A stretch of 64,000 nucleotides of DNA from JAGXLC01 sp964585385 (GTDB lineage: Bacteria; Bacteroidota; Bacteroidia; Bacteroidales; UBA12077): the NCBI GenBank assembly GCA_964585385.1, contig CAZPDP010000002.1:1-64000 (forward strand). Reading direction: 5' to 3'. Of the stretch, positions 8,323 through 16,212 are shown piece after piece. The notes below the pieces were generated by a model that saw only the letters and a program-made list of their open reading frames with translations, was not told the origin of the DNA and searched no databases. The position numbers and the translations under genes were made by a program. The first letter of the stretch is position 1; every line of letters begins with the position of its first letter.

Positions 8323-9202
8323 ATCTCTTCTTTCTTTTTTTATGAATTTCCTGCAAAACTATGCCGGAAACAATGAATATCAATCCAATAACAGTGGTTA
8401 AAAATATTTGTTCATCGAGGATAAAGTTAATAAATATTAAAGCAAAAAAAGGAGTCAGGTAAATAAGGTTACTCACATTTGCTGTTGTTGGAGCATATTT
8501 AAGGGCTTTTAGCCACAGCACAAAAGTTATTCCCATTTCAAAAGCTCCTACATAGATGCTTGAAAGCAGTCCATTCCATCCCGGAAAGGTATGATCGGTA
8601 AAGATGAAGAAAACGGGAGTAATGAACACTAATGAAAATACGAAATTGAGGAAGATTTTAGACACTTCATCCCGCTCGTCCTTCATGTTATAGATCCAGA
8701 ATAAAGCCCAGATAAGGGAACTGCCAACAGCCAGAAAAACACCCAGAGGTTCTGCAAAATGCAAATCAAAAGGGTCTCCTTCTGATGAAATAAGGTATAC
8801 CCCAATAAAACTTAAAAATAAAGCGATGTAATTGATTAGTTTAATGCGTTGCTTTAGAATGAGAGCTGAAAGAAAAACCAGCACTATGGGCCATGTAAAG
8901 TTCAGGGGTTGTGCAATCTGTGCCGGCAATACGGAATAAGCCTTGAGCAGAATGATGTAGTAAAAAAAGGGATTAAGAAAGCCCAGTATCACTGAATTGG
9001 TATAATGTTTTTTGGTATAGCTGCCCAGTTGCTTTAATCTTCCCTGAAACAGGAGGATAAAAAACAATATGACAACGGTGGTAAGAATCGCATAAAACAG
9101 CAATTCGATATAACTTACATGCCTCAGGGCAATTTTAAAGGCTGAGGGGATCGTGGCCCAGAACAGAATGGTTAAGGCTGCGTATAAATATGATTTATTC
9201 AT
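8309..9202 (-). CDS. EamA/DMT-family transporter
   Basis: 297 residues with about ten hydrophobic helices arranged as two EamA repeats (about 1-140 and 150-285), as in drug/metabolite transporters. A basic tail (KKRKKR) ends the protein. The substrate cannot be read from the sequence. It overlaps the lipoprotein gene upstream by 8 bp and the S41 gene downstream by 14 bp, so the three are likely translated from one message. Confidence 0.9.
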   Translation of the reverse strand: MNKSYLYAALTILFWATIPSAFKIALRHVSYIELLFYAILTTVVILFFILLFQGRLKQLGSYTKKHYTNSVILGFLNPFFYYIILLKAYSVLPAQIAQPLNFTWPIVLVFLSALILKQRIKLINYIALFLSFIGVYLISSEGDPFDLHFAEPLGVFLAVGSSLIWALFWIYNMKDERDEVSKIFLNFVFSLVFITPVFFIFTDHTFPGWNGLLSSIYVGAFEMGITFVLWLKALKYAPTTANVSNLIYLTPFFALIFINFILDEQIFLTTVIGLIFIVSGIVLQEIHKKRKKRYALE

Positions 9203-9677
9203 AATAAGGCGCTTGTTTTTTTATAGATTCTATACGTTCATGCAATTGTTTGGTTTGTTCTTTTATCCTGTTTTCCAAATCAGCGACAATATTATTCTCT
9301 TTCTCAAGCATTTTGTTAATCGTTGAGTCTTTAAGCTCCCCGGATCGAATGTCTTTTTTTGTGTCTTCCAGGTGATTTCTTGCGTAGATGACCTCCCTGT
9401 GAATGTGGTCATATCGTTGAAGGATTATGCGAATATGGTTGTCCATCGTTCGCATTCTTTTTAATCTCTGTATGTTTTGAGCTCCAGACATTCTCTCTTC
9501 CAGGGTGTCTTTTATTCTGACGACTGTTTCAATTTCCAGTTTTTTTAATTCCATGTTCATAGTATCCAGCTCTGCCATTAAACTGTCTACATGTTCTATT
9601 TTTGAAGGGTTGTGGGTTTTACTGGCACAGGAAGCCAGGAAAAAAGCAATTAATATGGCAGAATAAAGCGTTTTCAT
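9195..9677 (-). CDS. Hypothetical coiled-coil lipoprotein
   Basis: 160 residues from the ATG at 9675-9677, chosen because it begins a lipoprotein signal (MKTLYSAILIAFFLASC); an in-frame start 9 bp upstream is possible. After the lipid-modified Cys almost the whole protein is predicted helical with heptad-like Leu/Ile/Met spacing, suggesting a periplasmic coiled coil. I do not recognise the family. It is the first gene of the run leading to ruvC and follows a terminator, so it probably has its own promoter. Confidence 0.75.
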   Translation of the reverse strand: MKTLYSAILIAFFLASCASKTHNPSKIEHVDSLMAELDTMNMELKKLEIETVVRIKDTLEERMSGAQNIQRLKRMRTMDNHIRIILQRYDHIHREVIYARNHLEDTKKDIRSGELKDSTINKMLEKENNIVADLENRIKEQTKQLHERIESIKKQAPYYE

Positions 9678-9730
9678 TCGAAGCATTTCTAACTTGAACC
9701 TTTAAAAATAGAAAAACTATTTGCAAATTA

Positions 9731-9764
9731 AAAACGCCGGTAGAATATGTGTTACCGGCGTTTT
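9731..9764 (-). terminator. Rho-independent terminator after sppA
   Basis: A perfect 12-bp stem AAAACGCCGGTA / TACCGGCGTTTT with a 10-nt loop lies between sppA and the next minus-strand gene. The terminal T run is encoded in the stem, so it can work in both orientations. Confidence 0.85.
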
Positions 9765-9789
9765 ATAAGCATGCGTCTTAAACAGAGAA

Positions 9790-11556
9790 TTAGTAAACTT
9801 CAATTTGATACGGGATTCTCATTTGTATTCCGGACATGTTCTTAACTTCTTCTATTTGTCTGTAATACCGGTAATTTTCCCCCAATGTATTCTGAATGAT
9901 TTTTGCCTGTACACCACCGGAAATATCTTTGAAGAATTGTTCAAACGGATCCTTTAACTTAGGGTACCCCACAGTTCTGTATTTTTCAACTTTCGCCTTT
10001 TCTGCAGCTATTTTAACTGCTTCATCCAGACCTCCGAATAAGTCGATTAAACCAATACGTTTGGCATCCGTTCCGCTCCAAACACGGCCCTGTGCTATTT
10101 CATCAACCTCATCCCTGGTCATTCTCCTGCCCTCGGCAACACGCTCTATAAAGGTTTCATAGACCTCTTCTATACCTTGTTTAAAAACTTCGCGTTCGCG
10201 TGCTGTCAATGAGCGGAATGGGCTTCCCATGTCTGAATACTGGTGAGTTTTGGCTACATCAACATGAATTCCCAGCTTTTCATTCAGCATTTCTTTGGCA
10301 TTGAATAATAATCCGAAGACCCCGATGGAACCGGTGATGGTGTTCGGACTTGCGACGATAGTATCTGCCGGAGCTACAATGTAATAACCACCTGAAGCCG
10401 CAACATTACCGAGTGAAGCAATTACGGGCTTGGTTTCACTGGCCAGCTTAAGCTCTCTCCAGATAATTTCAGATGCCAGGGCGCTTCCTCCCCCTGAGTT
10501 TACTCTGAAAACAATTGCTTTTACTGTCGTATCTTTTCTTGCAGTTCGTATGGCCCTTGAAATTCTGTCAGAACCAATTGAGCCTTCTTCACCTTCTCCC
10601 ATCATAACGGAACCCATAGCATATACGACTCCAATTTTGTCTTTGGCCAGGCCTTTGTAATCTTTGATTTTCGGCACACGCTTATATTTTGACATGCCAA
10701 CAAAAGGCTGATCGTCTTTATCCGTTTCTGACAATTCTTTCAGTTCGGCGAGTATTTCATCTTTGTATTTTAAACTGTCAACCAGGTTGTTTTCAACTGC
10801 TATATCAGCATTGTGAAGCGCCAGGGATTTGGTGAGCTCATTCACCTTTTCAACACTTATTCCCCTGTTTTCTGCAATACCTTCTGCCATTTTATCCCAC
10901 ATATCAGAAACAAATTCCATGATTTGCTCGCGGTTCTCCTCGCTCATATCGTTTCGGGTGAAAGGCTCAATGGCACTTTTGAATTTACCATGTCTTATGA
11001 TTTGTGGTTCAATACCCAGCTTATCAAGACCTTCTTTGAAGAACATGACTTGTGAACTCAGTCCTGTTAAATTCACCCTTCCGGCCGGATTCAGATATAC
11101 TTTGTCAGCAACTGAAGCCAGGTAATATGAGGTTTGAATGTAATTATCGCTGTAAGCAATGATAAATTTTTCGCTCTCTTTAAAATCAAGAAGTGCATTT
11201 CTTATTTCTTCTATGGTTGCCATTCCTGCTGGAATAACAGATAAGTCCAAATAAATGCCCTTTATGTCATCGTCTTTTCGGGCTTTTTCGATATTGGCCA
11301 GAATATCATTTAAGCCCAAAGTTTTTGATGGTCCGAATTCTCCGAAATCGAAATTACTGAACGGACTCTTTGGACTGCGGTCCATAATCATATGATCCAG
11401 GCTGACTTTGAGTACAGTATTGGGTTTAATTTCAACAGGCTTGTCCTGTTTTGACATCAACGCTCCGACTGTGCTAAAAAAGATGATAAAAAATAAAAGA
11501 CCTGTGATCAATAAACCAACAATGGTTGCTAACGTGTACTTTAAAAAGCTTTTCAT
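9790..11556 (-). CDS. sppA: Signal peptide peptidase SppA, long form
   Basis: 588 residues with an N-terminal membrane anchor (about 7-31) and two crotonase-like SppA domains, the 67-kDa architecture of E. coli SppA. The Ser/Lys dyad is visible: Lys193 in GKFKSAIEPF and Ser388 in GNVAASGGYY. It degrades cleaved signal peptides in the membrane. A TAnnTTTG-type site lies upstream and a strong terminator downstream, so it is likely a single-gene unit. Confidence 0.96.
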   Translation of the reverse strand: MKSFLKYTLATIVGLLITGLLFFIIFFSTVGALMSKQDKPVEIKPNTVLKVSLDHMIMDRSPKSPFSNFDFGEFGPSKTLGLNDILANIEKARKDDDIKGIYLDLSVIPAGMATIEEIRNALLDFKESEKFIIAYSDNYIQTSYYLASVADKVYLNPAGRVNLTGLSSQVMFFKEGLDKLGIEPQIIRHGKFKSAIEPFTRNDMSEENREQIMEFVSDMWDKMAEGIAENRGISVEKVNELTKSLALHNADIAVENNLVDSLKYKDEILAELKELSETDKDDQPFVGMSKYKRVPKIKDYKGLAKDKIGVVYAMGSVMMGEGEEGSIGSDRISRAIRTARKDTTVKAIVFRVNSGGGSALASEIIWRELKLASETKPVIASLGNVAASGGYYIVAPADTIVASPNTITGSIGVFGLLFNAKEMLNEKLGIHVDVAKTHQYSDMGSPFRSLTAREREVFKQGIEEVYETFIERVAEGRRMTRDEVDEIAQGRVWSGTDAKRIGLIDLFGGLDEAVKIAAEKAKVEKYRTVGYPKLKDPFEQFFKDISGGVQAKIIQNTLGENYRYYRQIEEVKNMSGIQMRIPYQIEVY

Positions 11557-11591
11557 AATAATTTCGTGTTTGATGAAATGGTTTGAGTTTA

Positions 11592-11599
11592 CAAATTTA
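11592..11599 (-). promoter_or_regulatory. Promoter -7 element for sppA
   Basis: TAAATTTG on the minus strand, 35 nt upstream of the sppA ATG. It matches TAnnTTTG; no clear -33 box is seen. Confidence 0.45.
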
Positions 11600-11712
11600 T
11601 GATCTAAATTTAAAAAAAGAAATTAATGTTTTCTATGTTAACTTTTTCCTATACGTTTGCAATATCTCATAAAAATTACATAAAACGCAGGAAAAAAATA
11701 TAATCGATAGTT

Positions 11713-12210
11713 ATGAGTGAGGTATACCTCTTATTGGGAAGTAATATCGGAGACAGCCGGGAAAATCTTTTTCAGGCAAAAGATATTCTCAGAGAACGGA
11801 TTGGAAAAATTGATCGTGTTTCTTCAGTTTATGTAAGTGAACCCTGGGGTTTTGAGGCCGAACAGGTCTTTTTAAACCAGGTGCTTCTTATGCAAACAGA
11901 TATGGATCCTGCCGGTATTTTAGAGGAGATCAAACAGATTGAACGGGAAATGGGTCGGGTGAGGACTGCAACTGAAGGGTATGAAAGCCGGAAAATTGAT
12001 ATTGATATTCTGTTTTATGACGACATTGTTTATCATTCAGAGCATCTAACCATTCCACATCCATTGCTGCAGGAAAGAAGGTTTGCCCTTTTGCCGCTTC
12101 ATGAGCTTTCCCCTGAAGGCATTCACCCGGTTTACCGTAAATCTGTCAGGGAATTGCTGAAGGCTTGCCCCGATAAATCGGAGGTAAAAAAATACCCGGA
12201 GGATCATTAA
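11713..12210 (+). CDS. folK: 2-amino-4-hydroxy-6-hydroxymethyldihydropteridine pyrophosphokinase
   Basis: 165 residues with the HPPK signatures: GSNIGD near the N terminus, SEPWGF for pterin binding, and RKIDIDILFYDD with HPLLQERRFALLPL for ATP and magnesium binding. It transfers pyrophosphate from ATP to the pterin in folate synthesis. Length is normal. It is convergent with comF, and the two stop-codon ends overlap by 4 bp. Confidence 0.95.
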   Translation: MSEVYLLLGSNIGDSRENLFQAKDILRERIGKIDRVSSVYVSEPWGFEAEQVFLNQVLLMQTDMDPAGILEEIKQIEREMGRVRTATEGYESRKIDIDILFYDDIVYHSEHLTIPHPLLQERRFALLPLHELSPEGIHPVYRKSVRELLKACPDKSEVKKYPEDH

Positions 12211-12902
12211 AAATCAGCCAGTCCCAACGTGGCGATGCTGATTTTTACTGCCTTTGCTTTCAGTAAAGTATTTGCACATGCCTCCAGTGTTGCACCCGTT
12301 GTCAAAATATCGTCAACCAGTAAAAGGCTTTTGTTATAGATTTTTTCTTCGTTCCTTAGTTCGAAAACGTTTTCCACATTTTTCCACCTGTCGTACCTTG
12401 ATTTTTTTGTCTGGCTTTTCGTGTGTTTTTTTCTGAATAATACATCCAGAGCAACCGGCCTGTCAAGTGTTTCTGCTATTCCTCCGGCAATCCATTCGCT
12501 TTGGTTGAATCCTCTTTTTCGTTGTTTTCGTTTATGCAATGGTACGGGCAGCAGGTAATCAGTCTCTGAAAACACAGATTTTCTCAGGTCGTCTCCGAGT
12601 TTTTTGCCCAGCTCATAGCCAATTTCTTTTTTCCGGTTATACTTCATTTCATGGATTAAACGCTGATAAATGCTGCCTTTTGTGTAATAAAAAAGCGATG
12701 TTCCATACTGAATAGGGAAACGCCCCCAGAACATTTGCTCAACTTTATTATGCCTTTCAAGGTGAAAATTGGTTTTAGGCAAATCAAGCCAGCAGGAAGG
12801 GCATAAATAGGATTCCCCTGCTGGAAGGTTTTTGCCACAGGTTAGGCATAAGTTGGGATAGATAATGTTTAGAAAATCTTTTAGATATGAAATAACAGGC
12901 AT
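12207..12902 (-). CDS. comF: ComF-family phosphoribosyltransferase-like protein
   Basis: 231 residues. The N terminus has a zinc-finger-like pair of Cys motifs (CLTCG and CPSCW) and the C-terminal half is a PRTase fold with the PRPP loop VDDILTTGAT. ComF proteins are linked to DNA uptake or recombination, though their enzymatic activity is not established here. It ends in a 4-bp overlap with the convergent folK. Confidence 0.92.
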   Translation of the reverse strand: MPVISYLKDFLNIIYPNLCLTCGKNLPAGESYLCPSCWLDLPKTNFHLERHNKVEQMFWGRFPIQYGTSLFYYTKGSIYQRLIHEMKYNRKKEIGYELGKKLGDDLRKSVFSETDYLLPVPLHKRKQRKRGFNQSEWIAGGIAETLDRPVALDVLFRKKHTKSQTKKSRYDRWKNVENVFELRNEEKIYNKSLLLVDDILTTGATLEACANTLLKAKAVKISIATLGLADF

Positions 12903-13195
12903 ATTTGATAATTTTAATCTGTTTTTGTACGAAATATTTAGCTACCTTTTTATCAGTAAAAGGCTCGTTGAATTCTATAATACCAATGGATTGAAAAGCT
13001 ATCGTGTTCAGTAAAGATAGACAATTTAAGACAATTTTAAGTATTCAGATTAAGTTCTTTCTGCGAAGGGCGTTTTTTGTCTAAATTGATTTTCTGTTCG
13101 CACATATTTTTGTTTCGCCAGGTTTTTAATGAAATGAATATCAAACTTTTGTATTAAACATGATGAATGTGCATTATTTAAGGCATCAAATTAAT

Positions 13196-13203
13196 TAACT
13201 TTG
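13196..13203 (+). promoter_or_regulatory. Promoter -7 element upstream of the sulfotransferase-like gene
   Basis: TAACTTTG followed by C matches the Bacteroidota -7 consensus. The -33 region is poor. If used, it would give a leader of roughly 120 nt before the ATG at 13329. Confidence 0.5.
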
Positions 13204-13262
13204 CACAAGCATTTCCGGTTATGTATAAATAAAAAGGAGTGTGCAGAAGAAATAATAAAAAG

Positions 13263-13291
13263 GGGTTACCTTATGAACTAACCCATTTTTT
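13263..13291 (+). terminator. Terminator-like hairpin in the 5' leader
   Basis: A stem GGGTTA / TAACCC with a 10-nt loop is followed by ATTTTTT. It lies between the promoter element and the coding start at 13329, so it could attenuate the gene or end a short (about 80-nt) RNA. Confidence 0.5.
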
Positions 13292-13328
13292 CAATTTGAA
13301 CGAGTAAGAATTAAGCGTTTATATTTTT

Positions 13329-14171
13329 ATGGATCAGAATCAGGACAAGCTCATATTTTTTCACGTAGGTATGCCCAAAACCGCTTCCACCTTTTTGCAA
13401 TTGAAGGTTTTTCCGAAATTCAAAGGGATTGATTTCATCAAAAAGCATGATTTTAAACGGAAAGATAAACTTATTCAGCAGTCTGATTACGACAGGATTT
13501 TGCTTTCTATAGAGCTGGATTTGGACAGGAAAGGAGGCATGAATCATATGATAGATGTTGCAAACAGGTATCCCGATACCTATCCTGTAATCGTTCTGCG
13601 AAAGCAAGGCTCCTGGTTAAGCTCCAAGTACAAATACTACCTGAGAAAACACGGGGCTAAAAAATTTAACGAGTATTTTGATCCCAACAGTGAAAACAGT
13701 GAAATGTCTGTTAAGAACCTGGAGTTTTTTCCAAAAATTGAGCTTCTGAGGAAACATTTTAACAAACGCCCGCTGGTGCTTTTCCAGGAAGAACTCAAAC
13801 ATGCTCCTTTTAAGGTTATCGATTTGCTGGCTGATTTTACTGGCGTTGAGTACGACAAAAACGATATAAAAATAAAAACCGTAAAGAAAGCCTATTCTGA
13901 GAAACAACTTAAGCTTGTCCGTCAGTTTAACAGATTTCATCATTTTGATAAGAGCAAGATATCATCAAAAACGAAACGCTTCATCCTTAAAAAATGGAGC
14001 GCCCTGTTGCTGCACACGGTTGCTTATTTAGGCGCAGTCATACCGGAAAGGAATACTGAACCCTTAATTCCGAAAAATGAAATTAAATTTGTGAATGAAA
14101 AATTCGAGGATGACTGGCAGAAATGCATTGATTTTGCAAAGGAGACACGCGAGGTTTATTTGCCACAGTGA
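13329..14171 (+). CDS. Sulfotransferase-like protein
   Basis: 280 residues, cytosolic by sequence. The N terminus FFHVGMPKTASTFLQ matches the PAPS 5'-phosphosulfate loop (PKTxxT/S), and VIVLRKQGSWLSSKYKYYLR fits the 3'-phosphate-binding region of sulfotransferases. The acceptor is unknown; the neighbouring lipid/glycan exporter and the similar gene at 42233-43060 suggest a surface polysaccharide or glycolipid. It may share a message with the ABC gene, though 149 bp separate them. Confidence 0.78.
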   Translation: MDQNQDKLIFFHVGMPKTASTFLQLKVFPKFKGIDFIKKHDFKRKDKLIQQSDYDRILLSIELDLDRKGGMNHMIDVANRYPDTYPVIVLRKQGSWLSSKYKYYLRKHGAKKFNEYFDPNSENSEMSVKNLEFFPKIELLRKHFNKRPLVLFQEELKHAPFKVIDLLADFTGVEYDKNDIKIKTVKKAYSEKQLKLVRQFNRFHHFDKSKISSKTKRFILKKWSALLLHTVAYLGAVIPERNTEPLIPKNEIKFVNEKFEDDWQKCIDFAKETREVYLPQ

Positions 14172-14320
14172 TTGAGGGGTTAATAAGTCTTTATATTTTG
14201 CAATTCATGAAGAACATTAAAAAACTAAAAGAAAAACCGTTAATTCAGAAATCTTTTGATAATATTGCATCCCTGAATTGTCAATAATGGGAATCTGTTC
14301 GAACCAACAATCACAAGTTG

Positions 14321-16141
14321 ATGAAGATATTTAAAACTCTTTTAAAATATGTTGTTCCCTATTGGAGTAAGGGGGTGATGAGCGTTTTATTTAATGTGAT
14401 CGGGACAATCTTTTCTGTTTTCTCTATCACCATGGTAATTCCATTTTTAGGCATTCTTTTTGGCAATAAGAAGATGGTTTTAGAGCCTGTTCCATTTGAG
14501 TTTTCAGCCGAGGCCATCCAACATAACTTCAATTATTTTCTTACCCGGATTATTCAAAGCGAAGGACCTTCAACAGCTCTGGCCTACCTCAGTATTTTTA
14601 TGGTTTTTATGGTTCTTTTTAAAACTTCTTTTATATACCTGGGTAATTTTACTATCATACCTTTAATCAATGGTGTTTTACGGGATATACGGAATAAAAT
14701 ATACCGAAAAATTGTAGATTTACCCATTGCTTATTATTCTGAAGAGAAAAGAGGGGATGTGATGCTTAAGGCTACCGGAGATGTACAGGAGCTGGCAAAC
14801 GCCATTCTGCAGCCCCTGCAAAAGGCCGTACAGGCCCCAATACAGATAATTATTTACATCTCGGCCCTTTTTTATATGAATTATAAGCTTACACTCTTTG
14901 CCCTTTTGCTTATTCCATTAAGCGGTTATGTCATCGGGCTGGTAGGAAAGAACCTTCGCAAAACATCTATTAAAGGACAAAATGTGCTGGGTATTTTGTT
15001 GTCCATTATTGAAGAAACCATTTTCGGACTGCGGATTATCAAGGCTTTTAATTCGGAGGAAAGAGTGAACAGAAGATTTCAGAACAGGAACAATCACTAT
15101 ACCCATCTAAGAAACAAAATCTTCAGAAAACGAATTCTGGCACATCCTTTCAGTGAGTTTCTATCGACTACCGTAATCGTTATTATACTCTGGTATGGTG
15201 GCTCGATAGTCCTTCAGAATGATTCGACTATTTCACCCCAGGCTTTTATTGCTTACCTGGCTATTTTTTCACAGATTATCCAGCCTTCCAAAGTCTTATC
15301 TAATTATTATTATAACGTGAAGAAGGGAATGGCTTCATTTGACCGCATCAATACCATATTAAAGGCAGAAGAAACGATAAAGGAAAAACCAGACGCCATC
15401 GAACTACAAGGATTTAAAGATTCTGTTGAATACCGGAATTTATACTTCAGATATACCAATGAATGGGTATTGAAGGATGTTAACCTGGATATTAAAAAGG
15501 GTCAGACTGTCGCTATAGTCGGTCAGTCCGGAGCAGGTAAGTCTACTTTAGTCAATTTGTTGCCCCGTTTTTATGATGCAACCGACGGAGATATTTTAAT
15601 TGACGGCCATTCCATTAAAGACTTGAAAGTGAAAAGCCTGAGAGCACTCATGGGTCTTGTTAGCCAGGAATCCATTCTTTTTAATGACACCGTATTTAAT
15701 AACATTGCTTTTGGCCGGGATGATGTAACCGAAGAGGATGTTATTAAGGCTGCAAAAGTAGCCAATGCGCACGATTTTATTGTGGATTTGGAAGAAGGGT
15801 ACCAAACCAATATTGGAGACCAGGGGAGTAAACTTTCCGGAGGGCAGAGGCAGAGAGTCAGTATTGCACGAGCCGTAATGAAGAACCCACCCATTCTCAT
15901 TCTTGATGAGGCAACCAGTTCCCTGGATACCGAATCCGAGAAGCTCGTTCAGGATGCGCTCTACCACCTGATGCACAACAGAACATCCATAATCATCGCT
16001 CACAGGCTTTCAACAGTAAGACAGGCAGATAAAATTGTCGTTCTGCACCAGGGTAAAGTTAATGAAGTGGGAACACACGATGAGCTGATAGAAAAGGATG
16101 GAATTTATAAGAAACTAAACGAGATGCAGATGTTCACCTGA
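14321..16141 (+). CDS. MsbA-like ABC exporter (fused permease and ATPase)
   Basis: 606 residues from the ATG at 14321, with a TTG one codon earlier as the alternative. The N-terminal half is a six-helix exporter domain (about 1-330). The ATPase has Walker A GQSGAGKST, the signature LSGGQRQR, Walker B ILILDEATSSLD and the H-loop IAHRLST. Family members flip lipid A, lipid-linked oligosaccharides or drugs. The sulfotransferase-like gene upstream points to a lipid or glycan substrate. A strong terminator follows the stop. Confidence 0.93.
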   Translation: MKIFKTLLKYVVPYWSKGVMSVLFNVIGTIFSVFSITMVIPFLGILFGNKKMVLEPVPFEFSAEAIQHNFNYFLTRIIQSEGPSTALAYLSIFMVFMVLFKTSFIYLGNFTIIPLINGVLRDIRNKIYRKIVDLPIAYYSEEKRGDVMLKATGDVQELANAILQPLQKAVQAPIQIIIYISALFYMNYKLTLFALLLIPLSGYVIGLVGKNLRKTSIKGQNVLGILLSIIEETIFGLRIIKAFNSEERVNRRFQNRNNHYTHLRNKIFRKRILAHPFSEFLSTTVIVIILWYGGSIVLQNDSTISPQAFIAYLAIFSQIIQPSKVLSNYYYNVKKGMASFDRINTILKAEETIKEKPDAIELQGFKDSVEYRNLYFRYTNEWVLKDVNLDIKKGQTVAIVGQSGAGKSTLVNLLPRFYDATDGDILIDGHSIKDLKVKSLRALMGLVSQESILFNDTVFNNIAFGRDDVTEEDVIKAAKVANAHDFIVDLEEGYQTNIGDQGSKLSGGQRQRVSIARAVMKNPPILILDEATSSLDTESEKLVQDALYHLMHNRTSIIIAHRLSTVRQADKIVVLHQGKVNEVGTHDELIEKDGIYKKLNEMQMFT

Positions 16142-16156
16142 TTGGGATATACGAAT

Positions 16157-16197
16157 AAAAAAAAGCCGCCCTGTGTAATGAAGGGCGGCTTTTTTTG
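16157..16197. terminator. Bidirectional rho-independent terminator
   Basis: The stem AGCCGCCCT / AGGGCGGCT has a 9-nt loop and is flanked by an A run on the left and a T run on the right, so it can terminate both convergent genes (ABC exporter and subtilase). Confidence 0.95.
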
Positions 16198-16212
16198 GTT
16201 TGAGAGCTGAAT

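Larger units (their letters stand above)
12903..13328. other. 426-bp intergenic region with a leader/promoter at its right end
   Basis: No credible ORF on either strand. Visible are an AT-rich stretch, a CCTTTT/AAAAGG hairpin (12945-12963), a near-tandem repeat of GACAATTTAAG type (13019-13040), a -7 element (13196-13203) and a terminator-like hairpin (13263-13291). The right 130 bp is probably the 5' leader of the sulfotransferase-like gene; the rest holds nothing I can name. Confidence 0.6.

Noticed and set aside
14207..14287. A 26-codon ORF (starting MKNIKKLKEKPLIQKS) before the ABC exporter gene
   Set aside because: Too short, low-complexity Lys-rich start, no own signal sequence, and no promoter or conservation evidence available here.
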